From CBDUXT01 sp965371245 (lineage in GTDB: Bacteria > Planctomycetota > Phycisphaerae > UBA1845), in assembly GCA_965371245.1 (NCBI GenBank), contig CBDUXT010000008.1, positions 30,420 through 94,419 of the forward strand: a stretch of DNA of 64,000 nucleotides, read 5' to 3'. Both the position numbers and the translations under genes were made by a program. This document shows, piece by piece, positions 44,824 through 54,016 of the stretch; within the stretch, counting starts at the first letter, position 1; each line of letters starts with the position of its first letter. The notes under the pieces are model-generated. The model saw only the letters and a list, made by a program, of their open reading frames with translations, searched no databases and was not told where the DNA came from.

Positions 44824-45135
44824 CTACGTTTTGATCTTCACAAAAACACCTGCTGGTACCTGGATACGATTGATTGCCTCGACAGTACGGGCCGTCGGCT
44901 CACTGATGTCGATGATGCGCTTGTGTGTCCGCATCTCGAATTGCTCTCGGGACTTCTTGTCGATGTGGGGCCCGCGGAGAACGGTGTACCGCTCGATACG
45001 GGTTGGCAACGGAATGGGGCCGTGAACCTTCGCACTCGTACGCTTCGCCTGCTCCACAATCTCACGAGCCGAAGCGTCGAGGGCACGGGTATCGTAGGCC
45101 TCCATCCGGATCCGAATTCTGTTCTTTGCGGTCAC
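44824..45135 (-). CDS. rpsJ: 30S ribosomal protein S10
   Basis: 103 residues. First gene of the S10 series, also a NusE-type antitermination factor. IRIRMEAYDTRALDASAREI, GPIPLPTRIERYTVLRGPHI and DKKSREQFEMRTHKRIIDI are diagnostic. A sigma70-like promoter lies about 70-95 bases upstream. Confidence 0.98.
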   Translation of the reverse strand: MTAKNRIRIRMEAYDTRALDASAREIVEQAKRTSAKVHGPIPLPTRIERYTVLRGPHIDKKSREQFEMRTHKRIIDISEPTARTVEAINRIQVPAGVFVKIKT

Positions 45136-45203
45136 GAATCAGTAATTCCTTGTCGGCGAGCCACTTGAGGCCCACCCGTTCACAAAATAGCCGCAGACCG
45201 GGT

Positions 45204-45231
45204 AGAATATACGCTCCCCGATCCGTGTCAA
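45204..45231 (-). promoter_or_regulatory. Sigma70-like promoter of the S10 series
   Basis: On the minus strand TTGACA (45231-45226) is followed after 16 bases by TATTCT (45209-45204). The -35 is a perfect consensus and the -10 matches 4 of 6. Transcription would start near 45197, giving a leader of about 60 bases to rpsJ. Confidence 0.65.
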
Positions 45232-45372
45232 CCACTGCTTGCCCAAGTTTTTCTTGGGCCGCAAAACCACCGCTCCAGCCCCAGAAACCGGCGAGACGGC
45301 CTTCGCTACGAGCGGGCTCGCCTGCCCGCGGACGCCCCGGCCCGGATCCCCGGCACTTCGGGCGGGACCGCT

Positions 45373-45496
45373 GCGCCGATCCAGAGCCGCAGGCGCCAAC
45401 CCGCGGACCCCCGGCGTCAGCATGCCACCGGGCTCGCGTCCGCCGGCAAGCCCGTTCCACCGGTGCTCGGAAACTTGCCCCACGCCGATTCTGTCA
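45373..45496 (+). repeat. Dispersed repeat family B, copy 3
   Basis: Shares AGAGCCGCAGGCGCCA and GCATGCCACCGGGCTCGCG with copies at 26397 and 20823. It lies in the 553-base gene-free stretch between fusA and rpsJ, which otherwise holds only the rpsJ promoter. Confidence 0.7.
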
Positions 45497-45688
45497 CGCC
45501 CCCCCGGGACGGGAGACGATCACCCCGAATCCGCCCTCCTCACCTTCGCGTGAAGAACCGGGCGAAATGGGCGTACAACCCGTTTGGACGACCCGTCAAG
45601 ACGGCCTCCGCCATCGTGGATCGCTGTTTAGAGACCGCTTCTCGCTGACAACCACCGAATCGCCCCCGACAGGTGGACGGGGCTTGCG

Positions 45689-47755
45689 CTATCCAACCAG
45701 GGCCTTCACCTCTGCCTCAGGCATCGGGGCATAGTGCGTGGGCGTCATCGTTGACGTGGCCCGCCCCTGGGACAGGCTCCGCAGTTTCGTGATGTAACCG
45801 AACATCTGTGCGAGTGGGACGTCCGCCTTCACGACCCGATCTCCCCCGCGCATCTTCGTCTCTCGGATCACGGCTTTCCGCCCGTTTAGATCACTGATAA
45901 TCGAGCCCATGTAGTCATCCGAGGTCACAATCTCCACGTCCATTATCGGCTGAAGCAGCACCGGCCGGCCGTCCTCCATCGCCGCATAGAATGCCATGCG
46001 AGCAGCGTTTTCGAAGGCAACGTCCGAGCTCTCATCCGGGTGAAGCTTCACGCGCTTGAGTGTCACCGCCCAGTCAATCACCGGATAACCGCCTAGCGTA
46101 CCGCTCTGTGCTGCGCTCATGACCCCCGCCTCGATCGCCTGGATGAACTCCGCGGGACAGTCCTCTTCCCGGAGGGCGCTCTTGAACTCGAAGTGTGGCC
46201 GACCGCTGACGTGTGGGCGCGGCTCGATGAGAAGATCGACGCCGGCGAGGTGGGCGCGACCCCCAAGCTGCCGTTCGAATCGTCCGTTACCGCTCCCGGC
46301 CGCGGCAATCGTTTCTCGGTAGGACACGCGCGGTCGCCCGACGGCCGCATCGACGTTCATGTCTTTCCGGAGCCGCTGGACCATGATCTCGAGATGCAGC
46401 TCTCCCATCCCCGAGATCAGCGTCTGTCCCGTCTCAGGATTGGTCGTAACCAAAAGGGTCGGATCCTGTCGCTCCAGCGCCGCCAGCGCATCGACCAATT
46501 TGTCGCGATCCTTGGAGGAGCGCGGCTCGATGGAGACGCTGATCACCGTCTCGGGAAACTCGATCGATTCCAAGATAACCGGGCGGCGCTGGTCACAGAG
46601 CGTGTGCCCGGTCAGGGCATGCTTGGGTCCGACCACGGCGACGATGTCGCCCGCCGACGCACGTTCGAGCTGTTCTCTACGCTTGGCGAAGACCCGATAG
46701 ATCTGGCTGATGTTCTCTTTCTTGCCGTTCACCGGGTTGATGACCCGCTTGTTCGCCGTCAGCGTTCCCGAGTAAATCCGCAGGTAGTAGAAATCGAGCG
46801 GTTTTTCCGCGACGATCTTGAACACCAGCGCCGCCAGCAACCCCGCTGGATCGCACGGCAGCTTGCACTCGGCCTCGCCGCCTTTCGCGTCGATGGCCGT
46901 GACCGGGGGAACGTCCAGGGGGCTGGGCAGGAACGCGCACACCGCATCGAGCATCCGCTGCACGCCGATGTGTCGCAGCGAGCTGCCGCACAGCACCGGA
47001 ACCACTTCGTGACAGAGGGTGGCCGAGCGGATCGCGCCACGGATCTCCTCCGGCGTGATCGGCTCGTCCGCGACGTATCTCTCCATCAGCGCGTCGGACG
47101 TGTCGGCCACCGCCTCGATAAGCTCGTGCCGGCGGCGACGGGCGGGTTCCACCAGGTCGGCGGGGATCTCCACCACCTCGAAGGAGCTACCCGACGCCTC
47201 CTTCTGGTAGCAGACCGCTTTCATCTCGATGAGGTCGATCAACCCCGAGAAGTCATCGCCCCACCCGATCGGGATCTGGATCACCAGCGGGTTGGCGCCG
47301 AGGCGATCGCGGATCGATTCGACACATCGATCGAAGTCGGCCCCGATCCGGTCCATCTTGTTGATTAAACAGATGCGCGGAACGCGGTACTTGTCCGCCT
47401 GTCGCCAAACGGTCTCGGACTGCGCCTCCACACCCTCTTTGGCGTCGAATACGGCGACCATGCCATCCAGCACGCGCAGCGACCGCTCGACCTCGGCCGT
47501 GAAGTCCACGTGGCCCGGCGTGTCAATCAGGTTGATGGTATGCCCTTGCCACGGACAGCTCACCGCGGCGGAATAGATGGTGATCCCGCGCTTTTGCTCT
47601 TCCTCGTGATAGTCGGTGATCGTGTTGCCCGCATCCACGTCGCCCATCTTGTGGGTTCGGCCGGTGTAGAACAGGATTCGCTCGGTCGTCGTGGTCTTCC
47701 CGGCATCGATGTGCGCCGCGATACCGATGTTTCGGACCTTTGTGAGATCGTCCAT
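45689..47755 (-). CDS. fusA: Elongation factor G
   Basis: 688 residues from the ATG at 47755. Translocase GTPase. G1 AHIDAGKTTTTERILFYTG, G2 RGITIYSAA, G3 DTPGHVDFTAEVERSLRVLD and G4 NKMD are canonical, and domain III (SGMGELHLEIMVQRLRKDM) and domain IV (RPRVSYRETI) follow. Located after rpsG as in the str operon, with tuf placed separately at 62552. The 553-base gap to rpsJ suggests that the str and S10 parts are separate transcription units. Confidence 0.97.
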   Translation of the reverse strand: MDDLTKVRNIGIAAHIDAGKTTTTERILFYTGRTHKMGDVDAGNTITDYHEEEQKRGITIYSAAVSCPWQGHTINLIDTPGHVDFTAEVERSLRVLDGMVAVFDAKEGVEAQSETVWRQADKYRVPRICLINKMDRIGADFDRCVESIRDRLGANPLVIQIPIGWGDDFSGLIDLIEMKAVCYQKEASGSSFEVVEIPADLVEPARRRRHELIEAVADTSDALMERYVADEPITPEEIRGAIRSATLCHEVVPVLCGSSLRHIGVQRMLDAVCAFLPSPLDVPPVTAIDAKGGEAECKLPCDPAGLLAALVFKIVAEKPLDFYYLRIYSGTLTANKRVINPVNGKKENISQIYRVFAKRREQLERASAGDIVAVVGPKHALTGHTLCDQRRPVILESIEFPETVISVSIEPRSSKDRDKLVDALAALERQDPTLLVTTNPETGQTLISGMGELHLEIMVQRLRKDMNVDAAVGRPRVSYRETIAAAGSGNGRFERQLGGRAHLAGVDLLIEPRPHVSGRPHFEFKSALREEDCPAEFIQAIEAGVMSAAQSGTLGGYPVIDWAVTLKRVKLHPDESSDVAFENAARMAFYAAMEDGRPVLLQPIMDVEIVTSDDYMGSIISDLNGRKAVIRETKMRGGDRVVKADVPLAQMFGYITKLRSLSQGRATSTMTPTHYAPMPEAEVKALVG

Positions 47756-47863
47756 GGTCGAGACCGTCAAAGGGCACCGCCGCGAGACCGGCGATGCCGC
47801 AAACATGCAACGAGCCCACCCGGCTACCCGGGTGGGCTCGCGTCTGATTCAACGTCTAGCGGA

Positions 47864-48340
47864 TTACCAGGCGAAGTGGGCGAATGCCTTGTTCGCCTCG
47901 GCCATCCGGTGGATGTTGGTCTTGGTCTGAACGGCGGTACCCTCGTTGCGGAACGCATCCATGAGTTCCTGAGCCAGCCCCTCCGCGAGCGGCTTTCCCT
48001 TCTTGGCGCGCGCCGCCGTACGAAGCCAACGGAAGGCCAGCGACTGCTGCCGTTTGCGATTCACCGGCATGGGAACCTGATAGTTGCTCCCGCCGACGCG
48101 CTTGGAACGCACCTCGACGTTGGGGCGGCAGTTGGCGATCGCCTGTTCGAACACCTCGTTCGGCGGCGTGTCCTTGATTCGCTTGGCGATCAAGTCGAAG
48201 GCGCGATATACGATACGCGTCGCCGTTGACTTCTTCCCATCGAGCATCATGGCGTTGATGAACTTCGAGATGACCAAACTCTCGTACCGCGTGTCCGGCT
48301 TGAGTTGCTCCGCCGATTTCGTGAACCGTTTGTAACCCAT
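47864..48340 (-). CDS. rpsG: 30S ribosomal protein S7
   Basis: 158 residues from the ATG at 48340. SKFINAMMLDGKKSTATRIV, PNVEVRSKRVGGSNYQVPMP and AFAHFAW at the C-terminus match S7. Separated from rpsL by an inserted bioY. Confidence 0.98.
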   Translation of the reverse strand: MGYKRFTKSAEQLKPDTRYESLVISKFINAMMLDGKKSTATRIVYRAFDLIAKRIKDTPPNEVFEQAIANCRPNVEVRSKRVGGSNYQVPMPVNRKRQQSLAFRWLRTAARAKKGKPLAEGLAQELMDAFRNEGTAVQTKTNIHRMAEANKAFAHFAW

Positions 48341-48395
48341 GGTAACTGATCTTTCCTCGTCGGCCGCAGAAGCGCCGAACACACGCCTTTGGGGG

Positions 48396-49001
48396 TTACC
48401 CGAGCCGGCGCAACGACTTCAAACCCAAACCGCGAAACGAAACCACCACCGCGACGGCCAGAGCCAGTTTCACGGCCGCAAGTGTAACAAACGGGAACAG
48501 CCCCGTCGCCAGCGCCCACTCCACGCCGCCTTCGCCGAAGCCCATCACCGATGCCATAATGATGGGCCACAGGACACCCGCAGCGAAGATCGCAGCGGTG
48601 CCGACGGCACCGGCCAGGAGCAGACGCAACACACCGGCCTCGTCCCTGCCGCGCAGGAGGCTCACGAGCCAAGCGCCGACAACGAATCCAGCGAGGTACC
48701 CGGCCGTGCCAGCAGTCCCCACGGCGAAAAACGGTAGTCCCAAGAACCCACCGGCCAAGTACAACAACATCGCGCCAGCCGCCGGGGTCGGGCGAAGGGC
48801 AAAGCCGGTCAGCAGGACGGCAACGGATTGCAACGTCGCCGGCACATGGGTGCCGGGAACGGGAATGCGAACCTGCGCGCCAAGCGCCACAAGCAAACAA
48901 CAGCCCACGATGCCCAGCGCGACCGAGCCGAACCGCCAGGCCGGCAAGGCGACGGGACACACAAAGGGCCGGATTGAGGTTGGTTCGCCTTGTCTCATCA
49001 C
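48396..49001 (-). CDS. bioY: BioY biotin ECF-transporter substrate-binding subunit
   Basis: 201 residues with about six hydrophobic segments. BioY signatures are present: IPVPGTHVPATLQSVAVLL at about 46-64, LYLAGGFLGLPFFA near 80-93, and GTAGYLAGFVVGAW near 98-111. BioY takes up biotin, with or without the shared EcfA/EcfT energising module. It sits between rpsL (34-base gap) and rpsG (55-base gap), an odd location for a vitamin transporter. No ecfA or ecfT is in this window, and no BirA site was identified. Confidence 0.88.
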   Translation of the reverse strand: MMRQGEPTSIRPFVCPVALPAWRFGSVALGIVGCCLLVALGAQVRIPVPGTHVPATLQSVAVLLTGFALRPTPAAGAMLLYLAGGFLGLPFFAVGTAGTAGYLAGFVVGAWLVSLLRGRDEAGVLRLLLAGAVGTAAIFAAGVLWPIIMASVMGFGEGGVEWALATGLFPFVTLAAVKLALAVAVVVSFRGLGLKSLRRLG

Positions 49002-49035
49002 GCCTTGTCTCGGCTGGCCGCCCGATGGACCATCG

Positions 49036-49425
49036 CTATTTGCGCCGCTTCACACCGTACTTGCTGCGTCCCCGATTACGCGGACGCCCTTCCTTGTCGC
49101 CTTCGACGGCGGACGTATCCAGCGCGCCGCGGATGACGTGGTACCGGACACCGGGGAGGTCTCGTACACGACCGCCGCGTATCAGAACAATCGAGTGCTC
49201 CTGCAGGTTGTGGTCAATCCCGCCGATGTACGCGGTGACTTCCTTGCCATTGGTCAGGCGCACGCGCGTCACCTTCCGCAGGGCCGAGTTCGGCTTCTTG
49301 GGCGTCTGCGTCTTGACGATCAGGCAGACCGCCCGCCGTTGCGGACACTGGTCGAGATCTCGCACCTTGGATTTCTTGACGACCTTCCGTCGCCCCAGAC
49401 GCACTAACTGATTGATCGTTGGCAT
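49036..49425 (-). CDS. rpsL: 30S ribosomal protein S12
   Basis: 129 residues. MPTINQLVRLGRRKVVKKSK, TQTPKKPNSALRKVTRVRLT and RGGRVRDLPGVRYHVIRGAL are intact. The conserved Lys in the PKKPNSALRK loop is unchanged, so no streptomycin-type change is visible. Follows rpoC by 67 bases, as in the rpoBC-str arrangement. Confidence 0.98.
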   Translation of the reverse strand: MPTINQLVRLGRRKVVKKSKVRDLDQCPQRRAVCLIVKTQTPKKPNSALRKVTRVRLTNGKEVTAYIGGIDHNLQEHSIVLIRGGRVRDLPGVRYHVIRGALDTSAVEGDKEGRPRNRGRSKYGVKRRK

Positions 49426-49492
49426 AGTGTGGCTCGGTCCTCAGGCTTCACCCGATCGGCGACACCGCCGATCGTCTCGGGCTTGCCCACTG

Positions 49493-52400
49493 TCAACTCG
49501 ATGCTGGCTCTCCGACGCCGAGGCCACCGGCGTCCCCGTCGCCGCCCCGGGCCGCCGTCTCACTCGAGAACGGCGAGGCCACCGGGCTTGCGACAGTTGT
49601 CGCCATGCCGACGGATGCGAACGGCGAGACCGGCGTCGATCCCATCGCGGAGGAAGCGGCTGCGCCCAACGCGAGTTCCGCCGGCAGTTCGGCCTCTCGC
49701 GGAAGCGGCTCGCCGATCTGCTTGACGCGCATCCGCTGGTACCCCTTGAACCCCGTGCCAGCCGGAACCAAGTGGCCTAGTATGACGTTTTCCTTGAGCC
49801 CCTGCAAGGTATCCACACCCCCCGCCAGTGCCGCCTCGGTGAGAACCTTGGTCGTCTCCTGGAAAGAGGCGGACGAGATGAAGGACTCGCTCGACAAGCT
49901 GGCCTTGGTGATCCCCAGCAGCAGCGTCGTCGCGGAGGCGGGCTTGGACCGCTTGCCCTTGGCCGGTTCGCCGCCGCGCTCGTCAGCCTCCTCATTGACG
50001 GCCGAGAGATCGACCTTGGAAATCACGGTACCGATCGCGAGGTCCGTGTCCCCGGGGTTGCTGATGACGACGCTCTTGGAAACCTTCATGTTCTCGTTGC
50101 GGAAACGGAACTTGTCCACCACTTCGCCGGGAAGAAACTTCGAATCACCCGGCTGCTCGATCTTCACCTTGCGCAGCATCTGCCCAATGATGATCTCCAG
50201 GTGTTTGTCGTGAATCGTCACGTTCTGGCTTCGATAGACCGACTGCACCTCCATGAGCAGATAGTTCTGAAGGGCCTCTTCTCCTTTGATCCGAAGCGTG
50301 TCATGCGGGATCATCGGACCCTCGATCAGCGGGTCCCCGGCTTCCACGGAGTCGCCCGCATGAACGAGCAGGTGCTTGTCATGCGGCACATGATGTTCCT
50401 TCTCCATGCCGCTCTCGTTGAGAACCGCGATGGTCATCTTGCCGCGGCGTTTGTCCGCTCGAATCTCCACAACCCCCGAGATCTCAGCCATGACGGCCGG
50501 CTCCTTGGGACGACGAGCCTCGAAGATCTCGGTCACCCGCGGCAGACCACCGGTGATATCTTGCGTCCCGCCCATGGCGCGCGGTTGCCGTGCCAACTCC
50601 ATACCGGGAAGAATCTCCTGGCCCGCCTCGACCTCGATCCTGGCCTTGGCCGGCAAGTAGTGGTAGTCAAGCACGTTCCCTTCCTTGTCCTCGATCACAA
50701 TCTGGGGATGCTTTTCACCCTTGTGTTCGACCACAACGAAACGAGAACTGCCACCTTCCTGCTCGAGACGGACGGTCTCACCCTCCGCCACATCCTGAAG
50801 ACGGACGAAACCCTTCACCTCAGAGAGAATCGGCGTTAAGTGGGGATCCCACTCACAGAGAATATCTCCTCGGGAAACCTTCTGGCCGTCCTTGACCTTC
50901 AAGACGGCGCCGTACTGGATCTTGTCGCGTGAGAGCTCGCGCCCCTTGTCATCGACAATCAGAATCTCGCCGTTGCGCTTCAAGACGACCCTGCGTTTCG
51001 AACGGCTCGGACCGGGAACGTCCACCGAATTGAGGTCATGGTAGCGAACCGTACCCGCCTGGGGCGAGCGGAGCGTGTTCTCCATCGCCGCCTTCTGCGC
51101 GACGCCGCCCGTGTGGAACGTACGCATCGTCAGTTGGGTTCCGGGCTCGCCGATGGACTGAGCGGCGATGATTCCGACGGCCATGCCCAGCTCGACCACT
51201 TCCGACGTGGACATATCGACCCCGTAGCACAACGCACAGATACCCTGGGGTAGCTCGCAGGTAAGCGGGCTGCGCACACGAATCTTGTCCAAGCCAAGTT
51301 CTTCGATCGCCGAGGCGATCTCTTTCGTGATCACCTGGTTCTCAGCCACGATCAGTCGGTCGGTGATCGGGTTGCGAATGCCATCCCTGGCGACACAACC
51401 GATGATGGCCTCGCGAAGCGGGATGTCCACTTCCTCGCCCTTGTACAACGCACTCTTGGTCACCCCGTTGATGGTCCCGCAGTCGTGGGTGTTGACGATG
51501 ACGTTCTGCGCCACGTCCGCCAGTTTCCGCGTGAGATACCCGGAGTCGGCCGTCTTGAGGGCCGTGTCGGCCAACCCCTTGCGCGCCCCGTGGGTCGAGC
51601 TGAAGTATTCGAGAACGGAGAGCCCTTCCCGGAAGTTCGCCTTGATCGGCGTCTCGATGATCTCGCCGGAAGGCTTGGCCATCAGAGCCCGCATACCCGC
51701 CAGTTGGCGGATCTGGTCCACACTACCACGAGCGCCGGACTCGGTCATCAGATAGATCGGGTTCAGGTAGGGGGTCGCCCCGGCGTCTCCGGCTCTCCGG
51801 TAAACGCCGTCGCTGTCGCGATAGTCCGAACGAAGCCCCACCATCATCGCCTGGGTGACCTGCTCGCGGGCGTGAATCCAAACGTCGATCACCTGGTTGT
51901 ATCGCTCCAGCCGCGTCAGCGTTCCGTCATGGAACGCCTTCTGGATTCCGTCCACCTTCTTTTGCGCGGCGTCGATAATGCCTTGCTTCTCCTCGGGGAT
52001 GCGCATGTCCGTTACGCCGAACGACAGCCCGGCGAGCGTGCTGTGGCGGAACCCAAGCGACTTAATGGCGTCGAGCAAGTCAATTGTCGCCGACCGCCCG
52101 AGCAACTCGTGACATTCATCGATGACCCGCACCAAGCCCTTTTGCGATAGCGCGCAGTTGTAGAACGGGAGACCCGTAACCATCACGTCGTTGAAAAGGA
52201 TCCGGCCGACGGTCGTCAGAACGCGGCGATTGGACGCAACCGGTTCCGCCGGCTCCTTGACCGCGCTGACCACCTCACCGGCATCGATTCGCACCCAAAT
52301 CTTGTCGTGGATCTTGATTCGCTTGTGGTCATAGGCGAGCAGCGCTTCGAACGGGTTGGAGAAGCGCGGCGCCTCCTCGGGCTTGACCTCCGGACTGACG

Positions 52401-53935
52401 TGGCCGGTCGTCAGATAGAAAACACCCATGACCATGTCCTGCGTGGGCGACATGATGGGGGATCCGTTGGACGGGGCAAAGATGTTGTTGGTGGACATCA
52501 TCAGAACGTGGGCTTCGACCTGGGCCTCGACCGAGAGCGGAAGGTGAACGGCCATCTGGTCGCCATCGAAGTCCGCGTTGAACCCACGACAGACGAGTGG
52601 ATGGATCTTGATCGCGTTCCCCTCGACCAGAATCGGCTCAAAGGCCTGGATCCCCATGCGATGCAAGGTTGGCGCGCGGTTCAGGAGGACGGGATGTTGA
52701 TAAATCACTTCCTCGAGGATGTCCCAGATCGCCTGGTCCTGGCGCTCCAGCATTTTCTTGGCGGACTTGATCGTGTCGGCAAGCCCACGTTCCTTGAGCT
52801 TGCGGATAATGAACGGCTGGTAGAGCTCCAACGCGATCTTCTTGGGCAGGCCGCACTGGCTTAGCTTCAACTCGGGACCCACCACGATGACCGATCGCGC
52901 CGAGTAATCCACGCGTTTACCCAGCAGGTTCTCGCGAAAGCGCCCCTGCTTGCCCTTGATCATGTCGGTCATGGACTTCAGCGGGCGGTTGCTCGACCCC
53001 AGAACCGGTCGACGGCAACGCCCGTTGTCGAACAGGGCATCGACCGCCTGCTGGAGCATCCGCTTTTCGTTCTGGATGATGACCTCGGGCGCATTGAGAT
53101 CGACAAGCTTTTTGAGGCGACTGTTTCGGTTGATGATCCGGCGATAGAGATCGTTGAGATCACTGGTGGCGAAGTTGCCACTGTCCAGCAGGACCAATGG
53201 GCGAAGATCCGGCGGTATCACCGGAATCACGTCCAGCACCATCCACGACCCCTCGTTCGGTGACGCACGCAACGCCTCTGAGATCTTGAGACGCTTGGAG
53301 AGATCTTTCTCACGCTGCTTGCTACCGGTGGTCGCGAGTTCCTCGCGCAGCGCCGCGGACAGCTCGGGCAAGCTCAGCGCCGCGAGAAGCTCCTTGACCG
53401 CCTCGGCCCCCATCATCGCCCGAAACGAACTGCCGTAACTCTGATACGCCGCCCGATATTCTTCCTCGGTCAGGAGCTGGCGGTGCTTCAGCGGGGTATC
53501 ACCCGGGTCGATGACGACGTAGTCCTGGAAATAAATGACCTTTTCCAGGCTCGCGGTCTTCATGTCGAGCAGCGCCCCGAGGCGCGACGGCATGGATTTG
53601 AAGAACCAGATGTGAGCGACGGGGGCGGCCAGGTTGATGTGCCCCATCCGCTTGCGCCGCACCCTCGAGTGGGTTACCTTGACGCCGCAACGATCGCAGA
53701 TGATTCCCTTGTGCTTGGTCCCCTTGAACTTTCCGCAGGCACATTCCCAGTCGCGCTCGGGACCGAAGATGCGCTCGCAGAACAGACCGTCCTTCTCAGG
53801 GCGATAGGTGCGGTAGTTGATCGTCTCCGGCTTTTTGACCTCGCCAAAAGACCAACTCCTGATGTCGTTGGGCGACGCCAGCGCAATGGTCACCTGGGCA
53901 TAATCGTTGACGCGATCATAGATGTTCTCAAGCAT
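49493..53935 (-). CDS. rpoC: RNA polymerase beta-prime subunit
   Basis: 1480 residues from the ATG at 53935 (AAGGGA about 9 bases upstream). The zinc site near the N-terminus is Cys65, Cys67, Cys80 and Cys83. The catalytic magnesium loop NADFDGDQMAVHLP lies near residue 450. The bridge helix and trigger loop region are present. The C-terminus has a Gly/Ala/Ser/Pro-rich tail of about 50 residues beyond the usual end. A GNAT gene separates it from rpoB. Confidence 0.98.
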   Translation of the reverse strand: MLENIYDRVNDYAQVTIALASPNDIRSWSFGEVKKPETINYRTYRPEKDGLFCERIFGPERDWECACGKFKGTKHKGIICDRCGVKVTHSRVRRKRMGHINLAAPVAHIWFFKSMPSRLGALLDMKTASLEKVIYFQDYVVIDPGDTPLKHRQLLTEEEYRAAYQSYGSSFRAMMGAEAVKELLAALSLPELSAALREELATTGSKQREKDLSKRLKISEALRASPNEGSWMVLDVIPVIPPDLRPLVLLDSGNFATSDLNDLYRRIINRNSRLKKLVDLNAPEVIIQNEKRMLQQAVDALFDNGRCRRPVLGSSNRPLKSMTDMIKGKQGRFRENLLGKRVDYSARSVIVVGPELKLSQCGLPKKIALELYQPFIIRKLKERGLADTIKSAKKMLERQDQAIWDILEEVIYQHPVLLNRAPTLHRMGIQAFEPILVEGNAIKIHPLVCRGFNADFDGDQMAVHLPLSVEAQVEAHVLMMSTNNIFAPSNGSPIMSPTQDMVMGVFYLTTGHVSPEVKPEEAPRFSNPFEALLAYDHKRIKIHDKIWVRIDAGEVVSAVKEPAEPVASNRRVLTTVGRILFNDVMVTGLPFYNCALSQKGLVRVIDECHELLGRSATIDLLDAIKSLGFRHSTLAGLSFGVTDMRIPEEKQGIIDAAQKKVDGIQKAFHDGTLTRLERYNQVIDVWIHAREQVTQAMMVGLRSDYRDSDGVYRRAGDAGATPYLNPIYLMTESGARGSVDQIRQLAGMRALMAKPSGEIIETPIKANFREGLSVLEYFSSTHGARKGLADTALKTADSGYLTRKLADVAQNVIVNTHDCGTINGVTKSALYKGEEVDIPLREAIIGCVARDGIRNPITDRLIVAENQVITKEIASAIEELGLDKIRVRSPLTCELPQGICALCYGVDMSTSEVVELGMAVGIIAAQSIGEPGTQLTMRTFHTGGVAQKAAMENTLRSPQAGTVRYHDLNSVDVPGPSRSKRRVVLKRNGEILIVDDKGRELSRDKIQYGAVLKVKDGQKVSRGDILCEWDPHLTPILSEVKGFVRLQDVAEGETVRLEQEGGSSRFVVVEHKGEKHPQIVIEDKEGNVLDYHYLPAKARIEVEAGQEILPGMELARQPRAMGGTQDITGGLPRVTEIFEARRPKEPAVMAEISGVVEIRADKRRGKMTIAVLNESGMEKEHHVPHDKHLLVHAGDSVEAGDPLIEGPMIPHDTLRIKGEEALQNYLLMEVQSVYRSQNVTIHDKHLEIIIGQMLRKVKIEQPGDSKFLPGEVVDKFRFRNENMKVSKSVVISNPGDTDLAIGTVISKVDLSAVNEEADERGGEPAKGKRSKPASATTLLLGITKASLSSESFISSASFQETTKVLTEAALAGGVDTLQGLKENVILGHLVPAGTGFKGYQRMRVKQIGEPLPREAELPAELALGAAASSAMGSTPVSPFASVGMATTVASPVASPFSSETAARGGDGDAGGLGVGEPASS

Positions 53936-54016
53936 CTGGAAGCATCCCTTTGTCGACAGTTCTTGCCAACCAAAACCCGGTGGCGTTCGACCCACCCGGG
54001 CGTCTGTTCATTGTCC

